DNA from: Chloroflexota bacterium
GTDB lineage: Bacteria; Chloroflexota; Anaerolineae; UBA4142
Assembly: GCA_016199405.1 (NCBI GenBank)
Contig: JACQGS010000014.1
Span: 1-15,727 of the forward strand
Length of the DNA stretch: 15,727 nucleotides
Reading direction: 5' to 3'
Shown one piece after another: positions 7,269 to 14,358 of the stretch. The first letter of the stretch is position 1. Each line of letters begins with the position of its first letter. The translations under genes were made by a program, and so were the position numbers. A model generated the notes under the pieces. It did no database searches. It was not told the DNA's origin and saw nothing but the letters and a program-made list of their open reading frames with translations.

Positions 7269-9917
7269 ATGACCACCCCAATAATGACTCGCCGCGATTT
7301 TCTGAAACTGTCCGCCGCGACGGCGGGCGTGCTGGCAGCGAGCGATTTGCTGATTCCGTTTTCGCAAGTTGAACCCGCGCTGGCGTCTGCACCCATAGGA
7401 AGCGAGACGTGGATTCCCACCGCATGCAATATGTGTGGCGGGCAAACGGGCGTCTATGCCAAGGTCGTAGACGGACGCGTCGCAAAAATCGAACCGAACC
7501 CCGACAATCCGATTGGCGTCTCGAATATTTCGACCGATTACTGGGCGCACAAGCGCGAAGGCGCGGCGATGTGTCCGAAAGGCAACGCGGCGGTCATGCA
7601 AATCTACGATCCCGACCGCGTGAAGAAACCCTTGAAGCGGACGAATCCTGAAAAGGGCAAAGATGTTGACCCGCGCTTTGTCGAAATTTCCTGGGACGAA
7701 GCATACAATACGATTGCCGCGAAACTGAAAGCATTGCGCGACGCGGGCGAGGCGCACAAGTTGATCTATTTCAGCGAGGATCATTCCTTTGTCAACATCC
7801 AAGCCGATTTCTGCGATCTCTACGGCACGCCGAACTATCACAACCACTCGAACCTGTGTGATGTCGCGCGCAAGGCGTCGTTCAAACTCGTGATGGGCGA
7901 TGAACGACCGCTCGCCGATTTCGTGCAGTCGCGTTACATCGTATTGTTCGGTTGGAATCCGACGAGCGCGACGAAATGGTCGCACTTGCCGCGCGTCATT
8001 TCGCGCGCGATGGAAAACGGCGCGCGCATGGTCGTCGTTGATCCGAACCTGAGCCAAACGGCGGCGCGCGCGCAATGGTGGATTCCACTGCGACCTGGGA
8101 CGGACGGCGCGCTCGCGCTCGGCGTCGCGCACGAGATTATCAAACGCGGTTATCACGATCAGGCGTTCATTGACGAGTGGACGGTGGGGTTCGATCAATA
8201 CAAAGATTACTTGTTCGGCAAAGTGGATGGCGTGGAAAAATCGCCGGAATGGGCGGAGCAAATCACGACCGTGCCCGCCGCGAATATTCGTAAACTGGCG
8301 TTCGAACTTGGCACGACCAAGCCCGCGCTCGTGGACGTCTGGTCGGGTCCTGGACAACATTCGAACGCGGTGCAGGGCGGGCGCGCGATCGCGCTGTTGA
8401 ATGTTTTACTCGGCAACGTGGATAAACCCGGGACGATGATGAACCCCGAACGTCGCGGCAACGCGCGGCAAGCGCCCAAGAAACCCGCGCTCGATTCGTT
8501 GAAACAGCCGCGCCTCGACGGGCATCTCACAAAATATCCATTCTCGCACGGGTCGGGCATCTACACCGAAACGCTCGACAATCTGCGTCTAGGCAAGGGC
8601 GCGTACATTCCCAAAATCGGAATGGTCGTTTTCCAGAACCTGGTGCTCTCGGTGCCTGGGACGCAAAACGTGATTGACGCGCTCAAGAAACTCGAATTCC
8701 TCACCGTCGTAGACACGCATCTGAGCGAGACCGCGCTCCTTGCGGACATTGTCATTCCCGGCACGACGTATCTCGAACGATATGATTTCACAACGAACTG
8801 GGTGACGTGGACGAACGTCTCACTCCGCCAGCCCGTCGTCAAACCGATTTTCGGTCAGCCCGCCGAGTACGAATTCGTCACCGAACTGGGACGCCGATTA
8901 GGATTGACCGACGGCGATGGCAAAGACTATTTTCGTCTCGGCAAAAAATCGCAAGCGCCCGTGGACGATCTGACGAAATGGTACGAAGAGTACCTCTCGC
9001 TCGAACTCGAAAAGGGCGGTCCCGCGATCACGCTCGACCAATTGAAAGCATTGCCGGGCGCGACGTGGATCGATCCGAAAGGCACGACGTATGAAAAATT
9101 CAAATCCGAAGTGAAACCGCCCGACGGTTCGGCGACCAAAGATAAAGCGCAACTCGTCAAGAGCGCGGATGGAACCAGACTCCTTGGATACGTGGATTCG
9201 TCCAAAGCCGCGTTCGACCTCGACGGGAAAACGTTCATCGCGCCGAGCGATGCCAAGTTCGAAGACGTGATCGTTATCGTGGATAAGGACAACAAGTTGT
9301 GGGGCTTCGTCGTGAGCGCTCAGCCGAACGGCTATGCAGATGCCAAGGGCGTGCTCAGAGATAAGGCGATGGCGGTCGTGGCGGTGCAAATGAAGAGCGG
9401 CAAGTTTAGCAAAGGGTTTAACACGCTGTCGCGCAAACTTGAATTCTTTTCCGCGCAAGCCGCCGCGAAAAAAGATGCGAACGGAAATCAGTTGGATGGA
9501 CTACCCGCCTACGCGCCACGCGATTGGCAGCCGAACAAAGATTTCCCGATGTATCTCGTCAACTGGAAAGAAGCGTCGCACACACACTCGCGCACGTTCA
9601 ACAATCCCTGGTTGATGGGCATTCAACCCTCGAACCCGATCGCGCTCAACGCCAAGACCGCCGCAAAACTGGGAATCAAAGATGGCGATGCGGTCTGGAT
9701 CGAATCGCCGTACGGCAAAGCGAAAGCATCCGTGCATCTCACCGAAGGCATTCATCCCGAAGTGGTTGGCTGGCAACACGGTTTTGGGCACTGGGGTTTT
9801 GGCAAAGTTGCGCGCGGCAAAGGCACTGGCGACGGACAATTCAACGTCACCAAGTCCGATGCGATTTCGGGAATGGCGTTGCATAAAGAAGTGTGCGTTA
9901 AGATTTACAGAGCGTAA
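7269..9917 (+). CDS. Tat-exported molybdopterin (bis-PGD) oxidoreductase catalytic subunit, PsrA/PhsA/ArrA-like
   Basis: Catalytic subunit of a complex iron-sulfur molybdoenzyme, acting outside the cytoplasmic membrane. Residues 6-40 form a Tat signal (MTRRDFLKLSAATAGVLAAS). The N-terminal Fe-S motif reads Cys53-x2-Cys56-x3-Thr60, then Cys102 in MCPKG; the usual third Cys is replaced by Thr. Cys197 in HNHSNLCDVARKASF sits where the Mo-ligand Cys of polysulfide, thiosulfate and arsenate reductases is found. Further marks are the LFGWNPTSATKWSHLPR and VVDPNLSQTA pterin-binding stretches and a C-terminal MopB domain with THSRTFNNPWLMGIQPSNPI. A polar stretch of about 95 residues (about 615-712) separates parts that are adjacent in the usual enzymes. 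ATG 7269 has AAGGAG six bases upstream; ATG 7284 is possible. The substrate (sulfur, arsenic, selenium or other oxyanion) and the direction are not decidable from sequence. Confidence 0.88.
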   Translation: MTTPIMTRRDFLKLSAATAGVLAASDLLIPFSQVEPALASAPIGSETWIPTACNMCGGQTGVYAKVVDGRVAKIEPNPDNPIGVSNISTDYWAHKREGAAMCPKGNAAVMQIYDPDRVKKPLKRTNPEKGKDVDPRFVEISWDEAYNTIAAKLKALRDAGEAHKLIYFSEDHSFVNIQADFCDLYGTPNYHNHSNLCDVARKASFKLVMGDERPLADFVQSRYIVLFGWNPTSATKWSHLPRVISRAMENGARMVVVDPNLSQTAARAQWWIPLRPGTDGALALGVAHEIIKRGYHDQAFIDEWTVGFDQYKDYLFGKVDGVEKSPEWAEQITTVPAANIRKLAFELGTTKPALVDVWSGPGQHSNAVQGGRAIALLNVLLGNVDKPGTMMNPERRGNARQAPKKPALDSLKQPRLDGHLTKYPFSHGSGIYTETLDNLRLGKGAYIPKIGMVVFQNLVLSVPGTQNVIDALKKLEFLTVVDTHLSETALLADIVIPGTTYLERYDFTTNWVTWTNVSLRQPVVKPIFGQPAEYEFVTELGRRLGLTDGDGKDYFRLGKKSQAPVDDLTKWYEEYLSLELEKGGPAITLDQLKALPGATWIDPKGTTYEKFKSEVKPPDGSATKDKAQLVKSADGTRLLGYVDSSKAAFDLDGKTFIAPSDAKFEDVIVIVDKDNKLWGFVVSAQPNGYADAKGVLRDKAMAVVAVQMKSGKFSKGFNTLSRKLEFFSAQAAAKKDANGNQLDGLPAYAPRDWQPNKDFPMYLVNWKEASHTHSRTFNNPWLMGIQPSNPIALNAKTAAKLGIKDGDAVWIESPYGKAKASVHLTEGIHPEVVGWQHGFGHWGFGKVARGKGTGDGQFNVTKSDAISGMALHKEVCVKIYRA

Positions 9918-9929
9918 CGAAATTATTGT

Positions 9930-9985
9930 GTAGTGCGTATTGCGTGTTGCGTAACACGGAATACGCACTACGCAACACGGAATAC
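9930..9985. repeat. Inverted heptamer array between catalytic subunit and cytochrome c genes
   Basis: Eight uninterrupted 7-nt units: GTAGTGC, GTATTGC, GTGTTGC, then GTAACAC, GGAATAC, GCACTAC, GCAACAC, GGAATAC. GCACTAC and GCAACAC are exact reverse complements of units 1 and 3. The array ends at the TTGGAGG of the cytochrome gene. Confidence 0.75.
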
Positions 9986-9998
9986 GTTGGAGGTCTCA

Positions 9999-10412
9999 AT
10001 GCGCCGATATGTCATCTACGCCGCGCTGATGCTCGCGGCGCTCGTCATGCTAAATCTGCTCGCGCCGCTCGTCGTGTTCGGTTCCGAGGCATTGGTACGC
10101 GACCCGAATCTTTCCGTCTTCAACGTTCCCGCACAAAAAGAAGCGGTACGCGCGGCGCAACCCGCGGCACTCTCCGTGAACGCGTCGCGGGGACAGTTTG
10201 TGTATCGTACGTACTGCTACGGCTGTCACGCGCCCGAAGCAAAATTCGGCCCGATTCAGAGCAGCGCGGAATTTCAAGCCAAATACGCGAACGACAGCGC
10301 AATCGTCCCGGTGATTCGCGGCGGACGCGCCCCGATGCCGTCGTTCCCCGACCACACGCTGAGCGACGCCGACCTCGCGGATTTGATTGCGTATCTGCGG
10401 ACGCTCAAGTAA
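9999..10412 (+). CDS. Membrane-anchored monoheme class I cytochrome c
   Basis: Periplasmic electron carrier. An uncleaved-looking hydrophobic N-terminus (about 4-28) anchors a small c-type domain. The heme-binding motif is CYGCH (Cys73, Cys76, His77); the likely distal ligand is Met113 in GGRAPMPSFPDHTLSDADLADLIAYLRTL, the typical C-terminal helix of the family. TTGGAGG precedes ATG 9999 by five bases; the open frame further upstream is the heptamer array. A dedicated monoheme cytochrome next to an NrfD-type molybdoenzyme is not part of standard Psr/Phs/Arr operons. It suggests that the complex trades electrons with a periplasmic cytochrome pool as well as quinone, as alternative complex III does. 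Confidence 0.9.
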   Translation: MRRYVIYAALMLAALVMLNLLAPLVVFGSEALVRDPNLSVFNVPAQKEAVRAAQPAALSVNASRGQFVYRTYCYGCHAPEAKFGPIQSSAEFQAKYANDSAIVPVIRGGRAPMPSFPDHTLSDADLADLIAYLRTLK

Positions 10413-10419
10413 CTGCACG

Positions 10420-10482
10420 TTCAAGTCACAAGCCACAGGCAGCAAGTTGTGAACCGGTGGCTTGAGACATGTGACCTGAGAC
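10420..10482. repeat. Inverted heptamer array between cytochrome c and TorD genes
   Basis: Nine 7-nt units from TTCAAGT, CACAAGC, CACAGGC, AGCAAGT to ATGTGAC and CTGAGAC, ending one base before the TorD ATG. AAGCCAC (10431-10437) pairs with GTGGCTT (10457-10463). The CACAAGC unit is the same family as the array at 14359-14470 on the other strand. Confidence 0.65.
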
Positions 10483-10483
10483 T

Positions 10484-11179
10484 ATGAACGCATCCAGCGA
10501 AAACTCTGCACTTGCCACCGCGCGCGCCAATATCTACCGCTTTCTTGCGAGCATTTTCCGCGCGCCGCCAACGGAAGAATTGCTCCGGCGCGTGCGCGCG
10601 GCAGAGTTTCGCGCGGCGTTCGCGGACTGGGTGGAACCGTTGGCGTGGAACGGCGCAGGCGCCGAATCGCTTGACGCGCTTGGGGTGGAGTACAATCGGC
10701 TCTTCGTCGTGCCGCGCGACGATTACGTGCCGCCGTACGAATCGGTGTATACCGACGTTGTGGACATTGAATACACGCCGCACATGGTCAGCGGCGCGGG
10801 CGCGCTTGGCGTGCCGACGCGCGCGGGCGAACTGCTGTGGGGTCCTTCGACGGCGGCGGTCCAGCGCGCGTATGCTGAAGCCGGATTCGCTGTCGCGCGC
10901 GCTGCCGGCGAGCCGCCCGACCACATCGGGATCGAGTTACAATTCCTCGCGCGGCTGTGCGATGAACAAGCGTCGGCGTGGTCAGCCGATGACGCGCCCG
11001 AAGCGACGCGGTTGGCGCGGATCGAACGAGAATTTCTCCGCGCGCACCCGCTGCGCTGGATTGCGCGATTCCGCACGCGCGTGGACGCTGCGCGCGCGCT
11101 GCCGTTCTATCGCGTGTTCGCGCGGCTGGGCGAATCGTTTTTACATTCCTCCGCGGCGTTGCTGGATCAACTTGAGTGA
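10484..11179 (+). CDS. TorD/DmsD-family molybdoenzyme maturation chaperone
   Basis: Cytoplasmic chaperone that holds the Tat-signal-bearing catalytic subunit until its cofactor is inserted. The 231-residue, helix-rich protein shows the family signatures EYNRLFV (69-75), VPPYESVY (82-89) and EPPDHIGIELQFLARLCDEQ (143-162). Placement behind the catalytic and cytochrome genes agrees with this role, and its client is most likely the product of 7269-9917. The ATG lies one base after a repeat array that ends in CCTGAGACT, so the ribosome site is weak. Its TGA stop overlaps a GTG of the next gene (GTGA), suggesting translational coupling. Confidence 0.92.
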   Translation: MNASSENSALATARANIYRFLASIFRAPPTEELLRRVRAAEFRAAFADWVEPLAWNGAGAESLDALGVEYNRLFVVPRDDYVPPYESVYTDVVDIEYTPHMVSGAGALGVPTRAGELLWGPSTAAVQRAYAEAGFAVARAAGEPPDHIGIELQFLARLCDEQASAWSADDAPEATRLARIEREFLRAHPLRWIARFRTRVDAARALPFYRVFARLGESFLHSSAALLDQLE

Positions 11180-11184
11180 GCGCA

Positions 11185-11427
11185 ATGAGTGAGATTTCGC
11201 GTCGTCAATTCTTTTCTTTGATCGCCGTGAAAGCAACGGAGAGGGCGCAGGGCGCGCTGGTGTCCGCCGCGCGAGCCGCGCGCGCGTTCGACTCTTCTAA
11301 AGCCATTTCCTGCGCGCGCTGCAATGTCCGCTTTATTCCGATTGCCACTGAAGGAATTTGTCCCAACTGCCAGCAAGTTGAATCCAAGCAACAGGATTTG
11401 ATCGCGCAAATCAAAGAAGTGGTTTAG
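11185..11427 (+). CDS. Small zinc-ribbon protein with an N-terminal twin-arginine motif
   Basis: Eighty residues. The N-terminus reads SRRQFFSLIA (5-14), close to the S-R-R-x-F-L Tat consensus, but the following segment (VKATERAQGALVSAARAA) is charged and amphipathic, so a true export signal is doubtful. Two CxxC knuckles follow (Cys43/Cys46 and Cys59/Cys62), spaced like a zinc ribbon or rubredoxin-like site, then a short coiled-coil-like tail. Start at ATG 11185; GTG 11176 overlapping the TorD stop is an alternative. The stop is three bases before the FmdE start. I do not recognise a named family. The position suggests a maturation or delivery factor for the molybdoenzyme, perhaps working with TorD or FmdE, but this is inference. 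Confidence 0.75.
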   Translation: MSEISRRQFFSLIAVKATERAQGALVSAARAARAFDSSKAISCARCNVRFIPIATEGICPNCQQVESKQQDLIAQIKEVV

Positions 11428-11430
11428 CCG

Positions 11431-12087
11431 ATGTTGTTCTCTCGAACGCAACAAAACGAAACCCATCTGTCCGCCTACTTTGAACTGTTGAAGTTAATGC
11501 ACGATCATCTTTGCCCCAAGCAAGTGCTGGGCGTTCGGATGGGCTTGTGCGCGGTGAAATTGCTTGGCTTGGATTTGCCGGTGCTGGGCAAGCGACTCTA
11601 CGCGTTCGTTGAAACCGATGGGTGTTTTGTGGACGGACTTACGGTAACGACCGACTGCGCGATTGGACATCGCACTCTGCGTGTGATGGATTACGGCAAG
11701 GTCGCCGCATGCTTTGTGGACATTGACACTGGCAAGACAATTCGGATCCGACCGCATCGCGCGGCGCGCCTGCGCGCACTAGAATACGCGCCCGATGCAA
11801 CCGATCGCTGGCACGCGCAACTCGCGGCGTATCAAGTAATGCCCGACGAGGAATTGTTCGAGTGGAAATCTGTGGCGCTGACGGTAGACTTGCCGGCGAT
11901 GCTCAGCCAGCACGGTCATCGCGTCATCTGCGCGGAATGCGGCGAAGACATCATCAACGAGCGCGAAATACTTGGGGACGGACAAACATTGTGCCGAAGT
12001 TGCGCGGGACAGAGTTACTACCACGCCCCGGCAGATGGTTCCGCATCTTTCGGCGCGGTCTATTTATCTGCCGTATCGCCTAGATAA
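11431..12087 (+). CDS. FmdE-domain protein with C-terminal zinc ribbon
   Basis: FmdE proteins were named after a polypeptide accompanying molybdenum formylmethanofuran dehydrogenase and are found near many molybdoenzyme genes; their biochemical role is not settled. Residues about 15-155 are the FmdE domain: HDHLCPKQVLGVRMGLCAV (24-42, metal-binding His/Cys), ETDGCFVD (61-68) and TTDCAIGHRTLRVMDYGK (73-90). Residues 165-192 form a zinc ribbon with CAEC (167-170) and CRSC (188-191) around the GEDIINERE segment common in this family. It is the last gene of the molybdoenzyme operon, three bases after the zinc-ribbon gene. It probably supports cofactor or sulfur handling for the catalytic subunit. 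No formylmethanofuran dehydrogenase genes are visible. Confidence 0.87.
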   Translation: MLFSRTQQNETHLSAYFELLKLMHDHLCPKQVLGVRMGLCAVKLLGLDLPVLGKRLYAFVETDGCFVDGLTVTTDCAIGHRTLRVMDYGKVAACFVDIDTGKTIRIRPHRAARLRALEYAPDATDRWHAQLAAYQVMPDEELFEWKSVALTVDLPAMLSQHGHRVICAECGEDIINEREILGDGQTLCRSCAGQSYYHAPADGSASFGAVYLSAVSPR

Positions 12088-12143
12088 TTCAAGACTGATG
12101 AATTCATGCGAAGTTATTCTTTTACGAACCCTCACCTCCCGCA

Positions 12144-12184
12144 CGCTGAGCGCAGTTCTGCGAAGCAGAACGAAGTCGAAGCGC
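12144..12184. repeat. REP-like hairpin element between convergent operons
   Basis: A perfect 7-bp hairpin with three-base loop (12155-12171, GTTCTGC and GCAGAAC) is flanked by CGCTGAGCG and GAAGTCGAAGCG. The flanks resemble the widespread CGCTGAGCG...GTCGAAGCG type of bacterial intergenic repeat, here with the hairpin inserted. It lies between the converging FmdE and regulator genes (spacer 12088-12195). It has no T-run, so at best it is a weak bidirectional terminator or an mRNA end protector. Confidence 0.5.
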
Positions 12185-12195
12185 GCGTTCAGTTT

Positions 12196-12837
12196 CTAGA
12201 GCAACCCTCGCTTGGTCGCCTCCGCCACCGCTTGCGCACGATTCGCGACACTCAGCTTGCCGAAAATATCTTGCGTCTTGCGCTTAACCGTGACCTCACT
12301 CCAATACAATTTGTCCGCGATCTCTTTGTTCGTCGAGCCCGCCGCAATCAGTTGCAAGACGAGCAACTCTTGATCGGTCAACCCGGAATCCGCGCGCACT
12401 TTGTCTTGGGCGATGGACTGAAACTCCCGCATCATCTTGTCCACCAGCGCGGGGCTAAGCAATTTTTCGCCGCGCGCCACTTGGCGAATCGACGCGGCGA
12501 GCACCTCGTGCGACGCGCTCTTGAGCAAATAGCCGTCTGCGCCGGCGCGCAGCGCGCCAAAGAGGAATTCGTCCTCATCGTACGTTGTGAGAATGATCAC
12601 CCGGATCGTATTCCATTCGCGTTTCAGGCGTTGTGTGATTTCGATTCCGCTCTGGCCCGGCATGCGAATGTCGAGCAGAACCACCTCCGGCGAATTCGAT
12701 TCCAAAAGCGCAAACAACGCCGCCGCGCTGTCCGCTTCGCCGATCACGGAAATATCCGCATGATTCGCCAGAATGCTCCGCACGCCTTGACGAACGACCG
12801 GGTGATCGTCCACGATCAACACTCGAATCGGATTCAT
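12196..12837 (-). CDS. NarL/FixJ-family response regulator (second system)
   Basis: Cytoplasmic DNA-binding regulator paired with the kinase directly upstream. Receiver with acidic pair Asp10-Asp11, phospho-site Asp56 in VVLLDIRMP, Thr in ILTTYD and Lys in YLLKS; then a LuxR-type helix-turn-helix (LTDQELLVLQLIAAGSTNKEI, then WSEVTVKRKTQDIFGKL). ATG 12837 overlaps the kinase stop (ATGA), a classic sign of coupled translation, and is preferred over an in-frame start six codons earlier. It differs clearly from the regulator at 4046-4702, including in the recognition helix (EVTVKRKTQD versus VKTVETHKAR), so the two should bind different DNA sites. Confidence 0.92.
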   Translation of the reverse strand: MNPIRVLIVDDHPVVRQGVRSILANHADISVIGEADSAAALFALLESNSPEVVLLDIRMPGQSGIEITQRLKREWNTIRVIILTTYDEDEFLFGALRAGADGYLLKSASHEVLAASIRQVARGEKLLSPALVDKMMREFQSIAQDKVRADSGLTDQELLVLQLIAAGSTNKEIADKLYWSEVTVKRKTQDIFGKLSVANRAQAVAEATKRGLL

Positions 12838-13817
12838 AAATCGGCTCGCAAACAAATGCGCGTGCCCGCGCCGACGCGCGAGGCGATTTCCAGCGCGCCG
12901 CCGACGCTTTCCGCGCGTTCGCGCATGCCCATCAACCCCAAATGCGCGCGCGTCCGCGCCGGCAGCGCCGCCGCGTCAAAGCCCACGCCGTCATCGTCGA
13001 TCTCGACGCGTAATTCGCGCGCGCCAAACTCGATCCGCACACGCGCCTGTCGCGTCTGCGCGTGCGCTTGAATATTATTCAACGCCTCTTGCACGATCCG
13101 AAACGCGGCGACTTCGACTGCCGGCGTCAATCGCCGCGGCGTACCGACGATGTGCAGATCGCAATCCATGCCCGCCACGCGTTCAAACCGCGCGATGCAC
13201 TCGCGGATCGCCGGCGCTAACCCGTGCGCGTCGAGCGCAAGCGGGCGCAAACTGTAAATCGCGCCGCGCATTTCCGTTTCGATTTGCCGCAAAAGTTCCA
13301 GCGCGGACGCGAGGCGCGTCGAAACCATTTCCGGATGCGCCGTCGTCGCTTCACGCGCGGCTTGCACCTCGTACAGCGCGCCGACAATCAATTGCTGAAT
13401 GCCGTCGTGCAAGTCATGCGCGATGTGCGCCCGCGTTTTTTCTTCCACGCGGCGCTCTTCCAAGAGCATTTGCGCCAGCGTTTCTTTCGCCGCAAATAAT
13501 TCGTTCGTGCGCGCGCGGACGCGTTGCTCCAATTCTTGATTCAGCGCGCTCAGTTGCGCGCGGTGCTGTTCGCGCAATTGTTCTGCGCGCGACCACGATC
13601 GCGCCCCGAGCAATGCCCACGTCAATGTACCGAACGCCAGCAAGGGGACGAGGAGACCGAGCAGGAGGATTCCGAAAATAAATTGCGGCGCGTCGATGGA
13701 ATAGCCGTCAAAGAACACGCTCTCCCAGACGGTATAGCCAACCCCGACCGCGCCGAGAAGAACGGGAATCATCCAGCGATGGAATTCAAGTTGTCGAATG
13801 AGACGATGAGAAGTCAT
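12834..13817 (-). CDS. Membrane histidine kinase, HisKA_3 type (second system)
   Basis: 327 residues. Two hydrophobic segments (about 15-32 and 46-71) separated by only some 15 residues leave almost no extracytoplasmic sensor domain. A coiled coil follows (about 76-130, many Glu/Arg/Gln), then HisKA_3 with His137 in HIAHDLHDGIQQ, then HATPase_c with IVQEALNNIQAH, EIDDDGVGFD and LGLMGMRERAESVGG. It therefore probably senses a membrane, redox or protein-partner signal rather than binding a soluble ligand itself. It lies 48 bp after the putative selenoprotein gene on the same strand, with no clear terminator between, so it may be cotranscribed with that module. The ribosome site is weak (AGAGAA upstream of the ATG). 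Confidence 0.9.
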   Translation of the reverse strand: MTSHRLIRQLEFHRWMIPVLLGAVGVGYTVWESVFFDGYSIDAPQFIFGILLLGLLVPLLAFGTLTWALLGARSWSRAEQLREQHRAQLSALNQELEQRVRARTNELFAAKETLAQMLLEERRVEEKTRAHIAHDLHDGIQQLIVGALYEVQAAREATTAHPEMVSTRLASALELLRQIETEMRGAIYSLRPLALDAHGLAPAIRECIARFERVAGMDCDLHIVGTPRRLTPAVEVAAFRIVQEALNNIQAHAQTRQARVRIEFGARELRVEIDDDGVGFDAAALPARTRAHLGLMGMRERAESVGGALEIASRVGAGTRICLRADL

Positions 13818-13865
13818 TATGGTTCTCTGCGTTCCCGGCGATTCACGCGATGAAAAAAAACGCGG

Positions 13866-14348
13866 TCAATTCGTTCCCGGCGGAACCCAATCCGACGCGA
13901 TGTAAAGATGTTTTTCGAGCGCGCGCGGATCGTTGGTTTTGAGCGTCACGTCGAATAAATGCTTGCCGTCCATTCCAGCGTGCATCGTAAATTCGGCGGA
14001 GAGCGTGGTGCTCTGCCCCGGTTGTAGAGTCGTCGAACCGACGACGGCGCTGGGCGGTCAGCACCCTTCCACGACGCGAATCGGTGTCTTGGCGTCGAGC
14101 GTGAGTCGGCGGTCACCGACGTTGGTTATCTTGAATTCCGCGCGCACCATTTTATCAAACGGCTGCTTGCCAAAATCCAAGCGCTCGACATTCACCGCTA
14201 GCCGGGGACCGATTTGCCCGGCGCCGGTTTCAACATTATTGATCGCCCACATCCCGATCGCGGCGACGACGAGCAAAAGCGCCGCGCCAAAAATCAGCGG
14301 GAGCGGGAGCGCTTCTTTTTTCTTTTTGGGGTCCAAATGTTTTGGCAT
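13866..14348 (-). CDS. DUF1573-like membrane-anchored Ig-fold protein with in-frame TGA, probable selenoprotein (Cys96-Sec97)
   Basis: Reading from ATG 14348 (AAAGGAG four bases upstream), the frame meets TGA at 14060-14058 (codon 97) and then stays open for 63 more family-like codons to a TGA at 13868-13866. The product is a basic N-terminus, one membrane anchor (about 16-37), and a DUF1573/Hydin-like beta-sandwich facing outside: LDFGKQPF, FKITNVGDRRLTL, the redox-like site RVVEGC-U-PP, LQPGQSTTLSAEF, MHAGMDGKHLFDVTLKTNDP and a conserved-looking SDWVPP end. Family members carry Cys residues at this loop (CGC in DUF1573, and as I recall GCCPP in close relatives), so the TGA takes a Cys position. 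A SECIS-like hairpin follows. It sits between the PCYC lipoprotein and a kinase gene. A conventional call would truncate it at 96 residues. Alternatives are a nonsense mutation or a sequencing error. Confidence 0.65.
14009..14063 (-). promoter_or_regulatory. Candidate bacterial SECIS element after the in-frame UGA
   Basis: Read on the minus strand, a perfect 7-bp stem (GUCGUCG with CGACGAC, 14045-14029) closes a GUU loop that begins 19 nt after the UGA. Published bacterial SECIS criteria ask for a stem-loop about 16-37 nt after the UGA with a G among the first loop bases; both hold. Lower pairings GCCC/GGGC (14055-14052 with 14018-14015) and UGCU/AGCA (14063-14060 with 14012-14009) extend the stem to include the UGA. 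Folding was done by eye. Confidence 0.5.
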
Positions 14349-14358
14349 GAAACTCCTT

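Noticed and set aside
7269..9917. Calling the catalytic subunit a specific enzyme such as arsenate, thiosulfate or tetrathionate reductase
   Set aside because: The Mo-ligand Cys and C-terminal motifs are shared by all of these, and the Fe-S motif is atypical; the substrate cannot be assigned without phylogeny.
12106..13071. Open frame of 321 codons on the plus strand
   Set aside because: It is antisense to the regulator and kinase genes on the minus strand, Arg/Ala-rich, and begins in a repeat; a GC-rich shadow frame.
13850..13890. Terminator between the selenoprotein and second kinase genes
   Set aside because: A 5-bp GTTCC/GGAAC hairpin and an eight-T run (13860-13853) exist, but about 13 bases separate them, so it does not form a proper intrinsic terminator.
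13866..14060. The in-frame TGA as the simple end of a 96-residue protein, with the rest a pseudogene
   Set aside because: Not excluded, but the downstream frame keeps family-like motifs with no further lesion, and the TGA sits exactly at a Cys-motif position, which is better explained by recoding.
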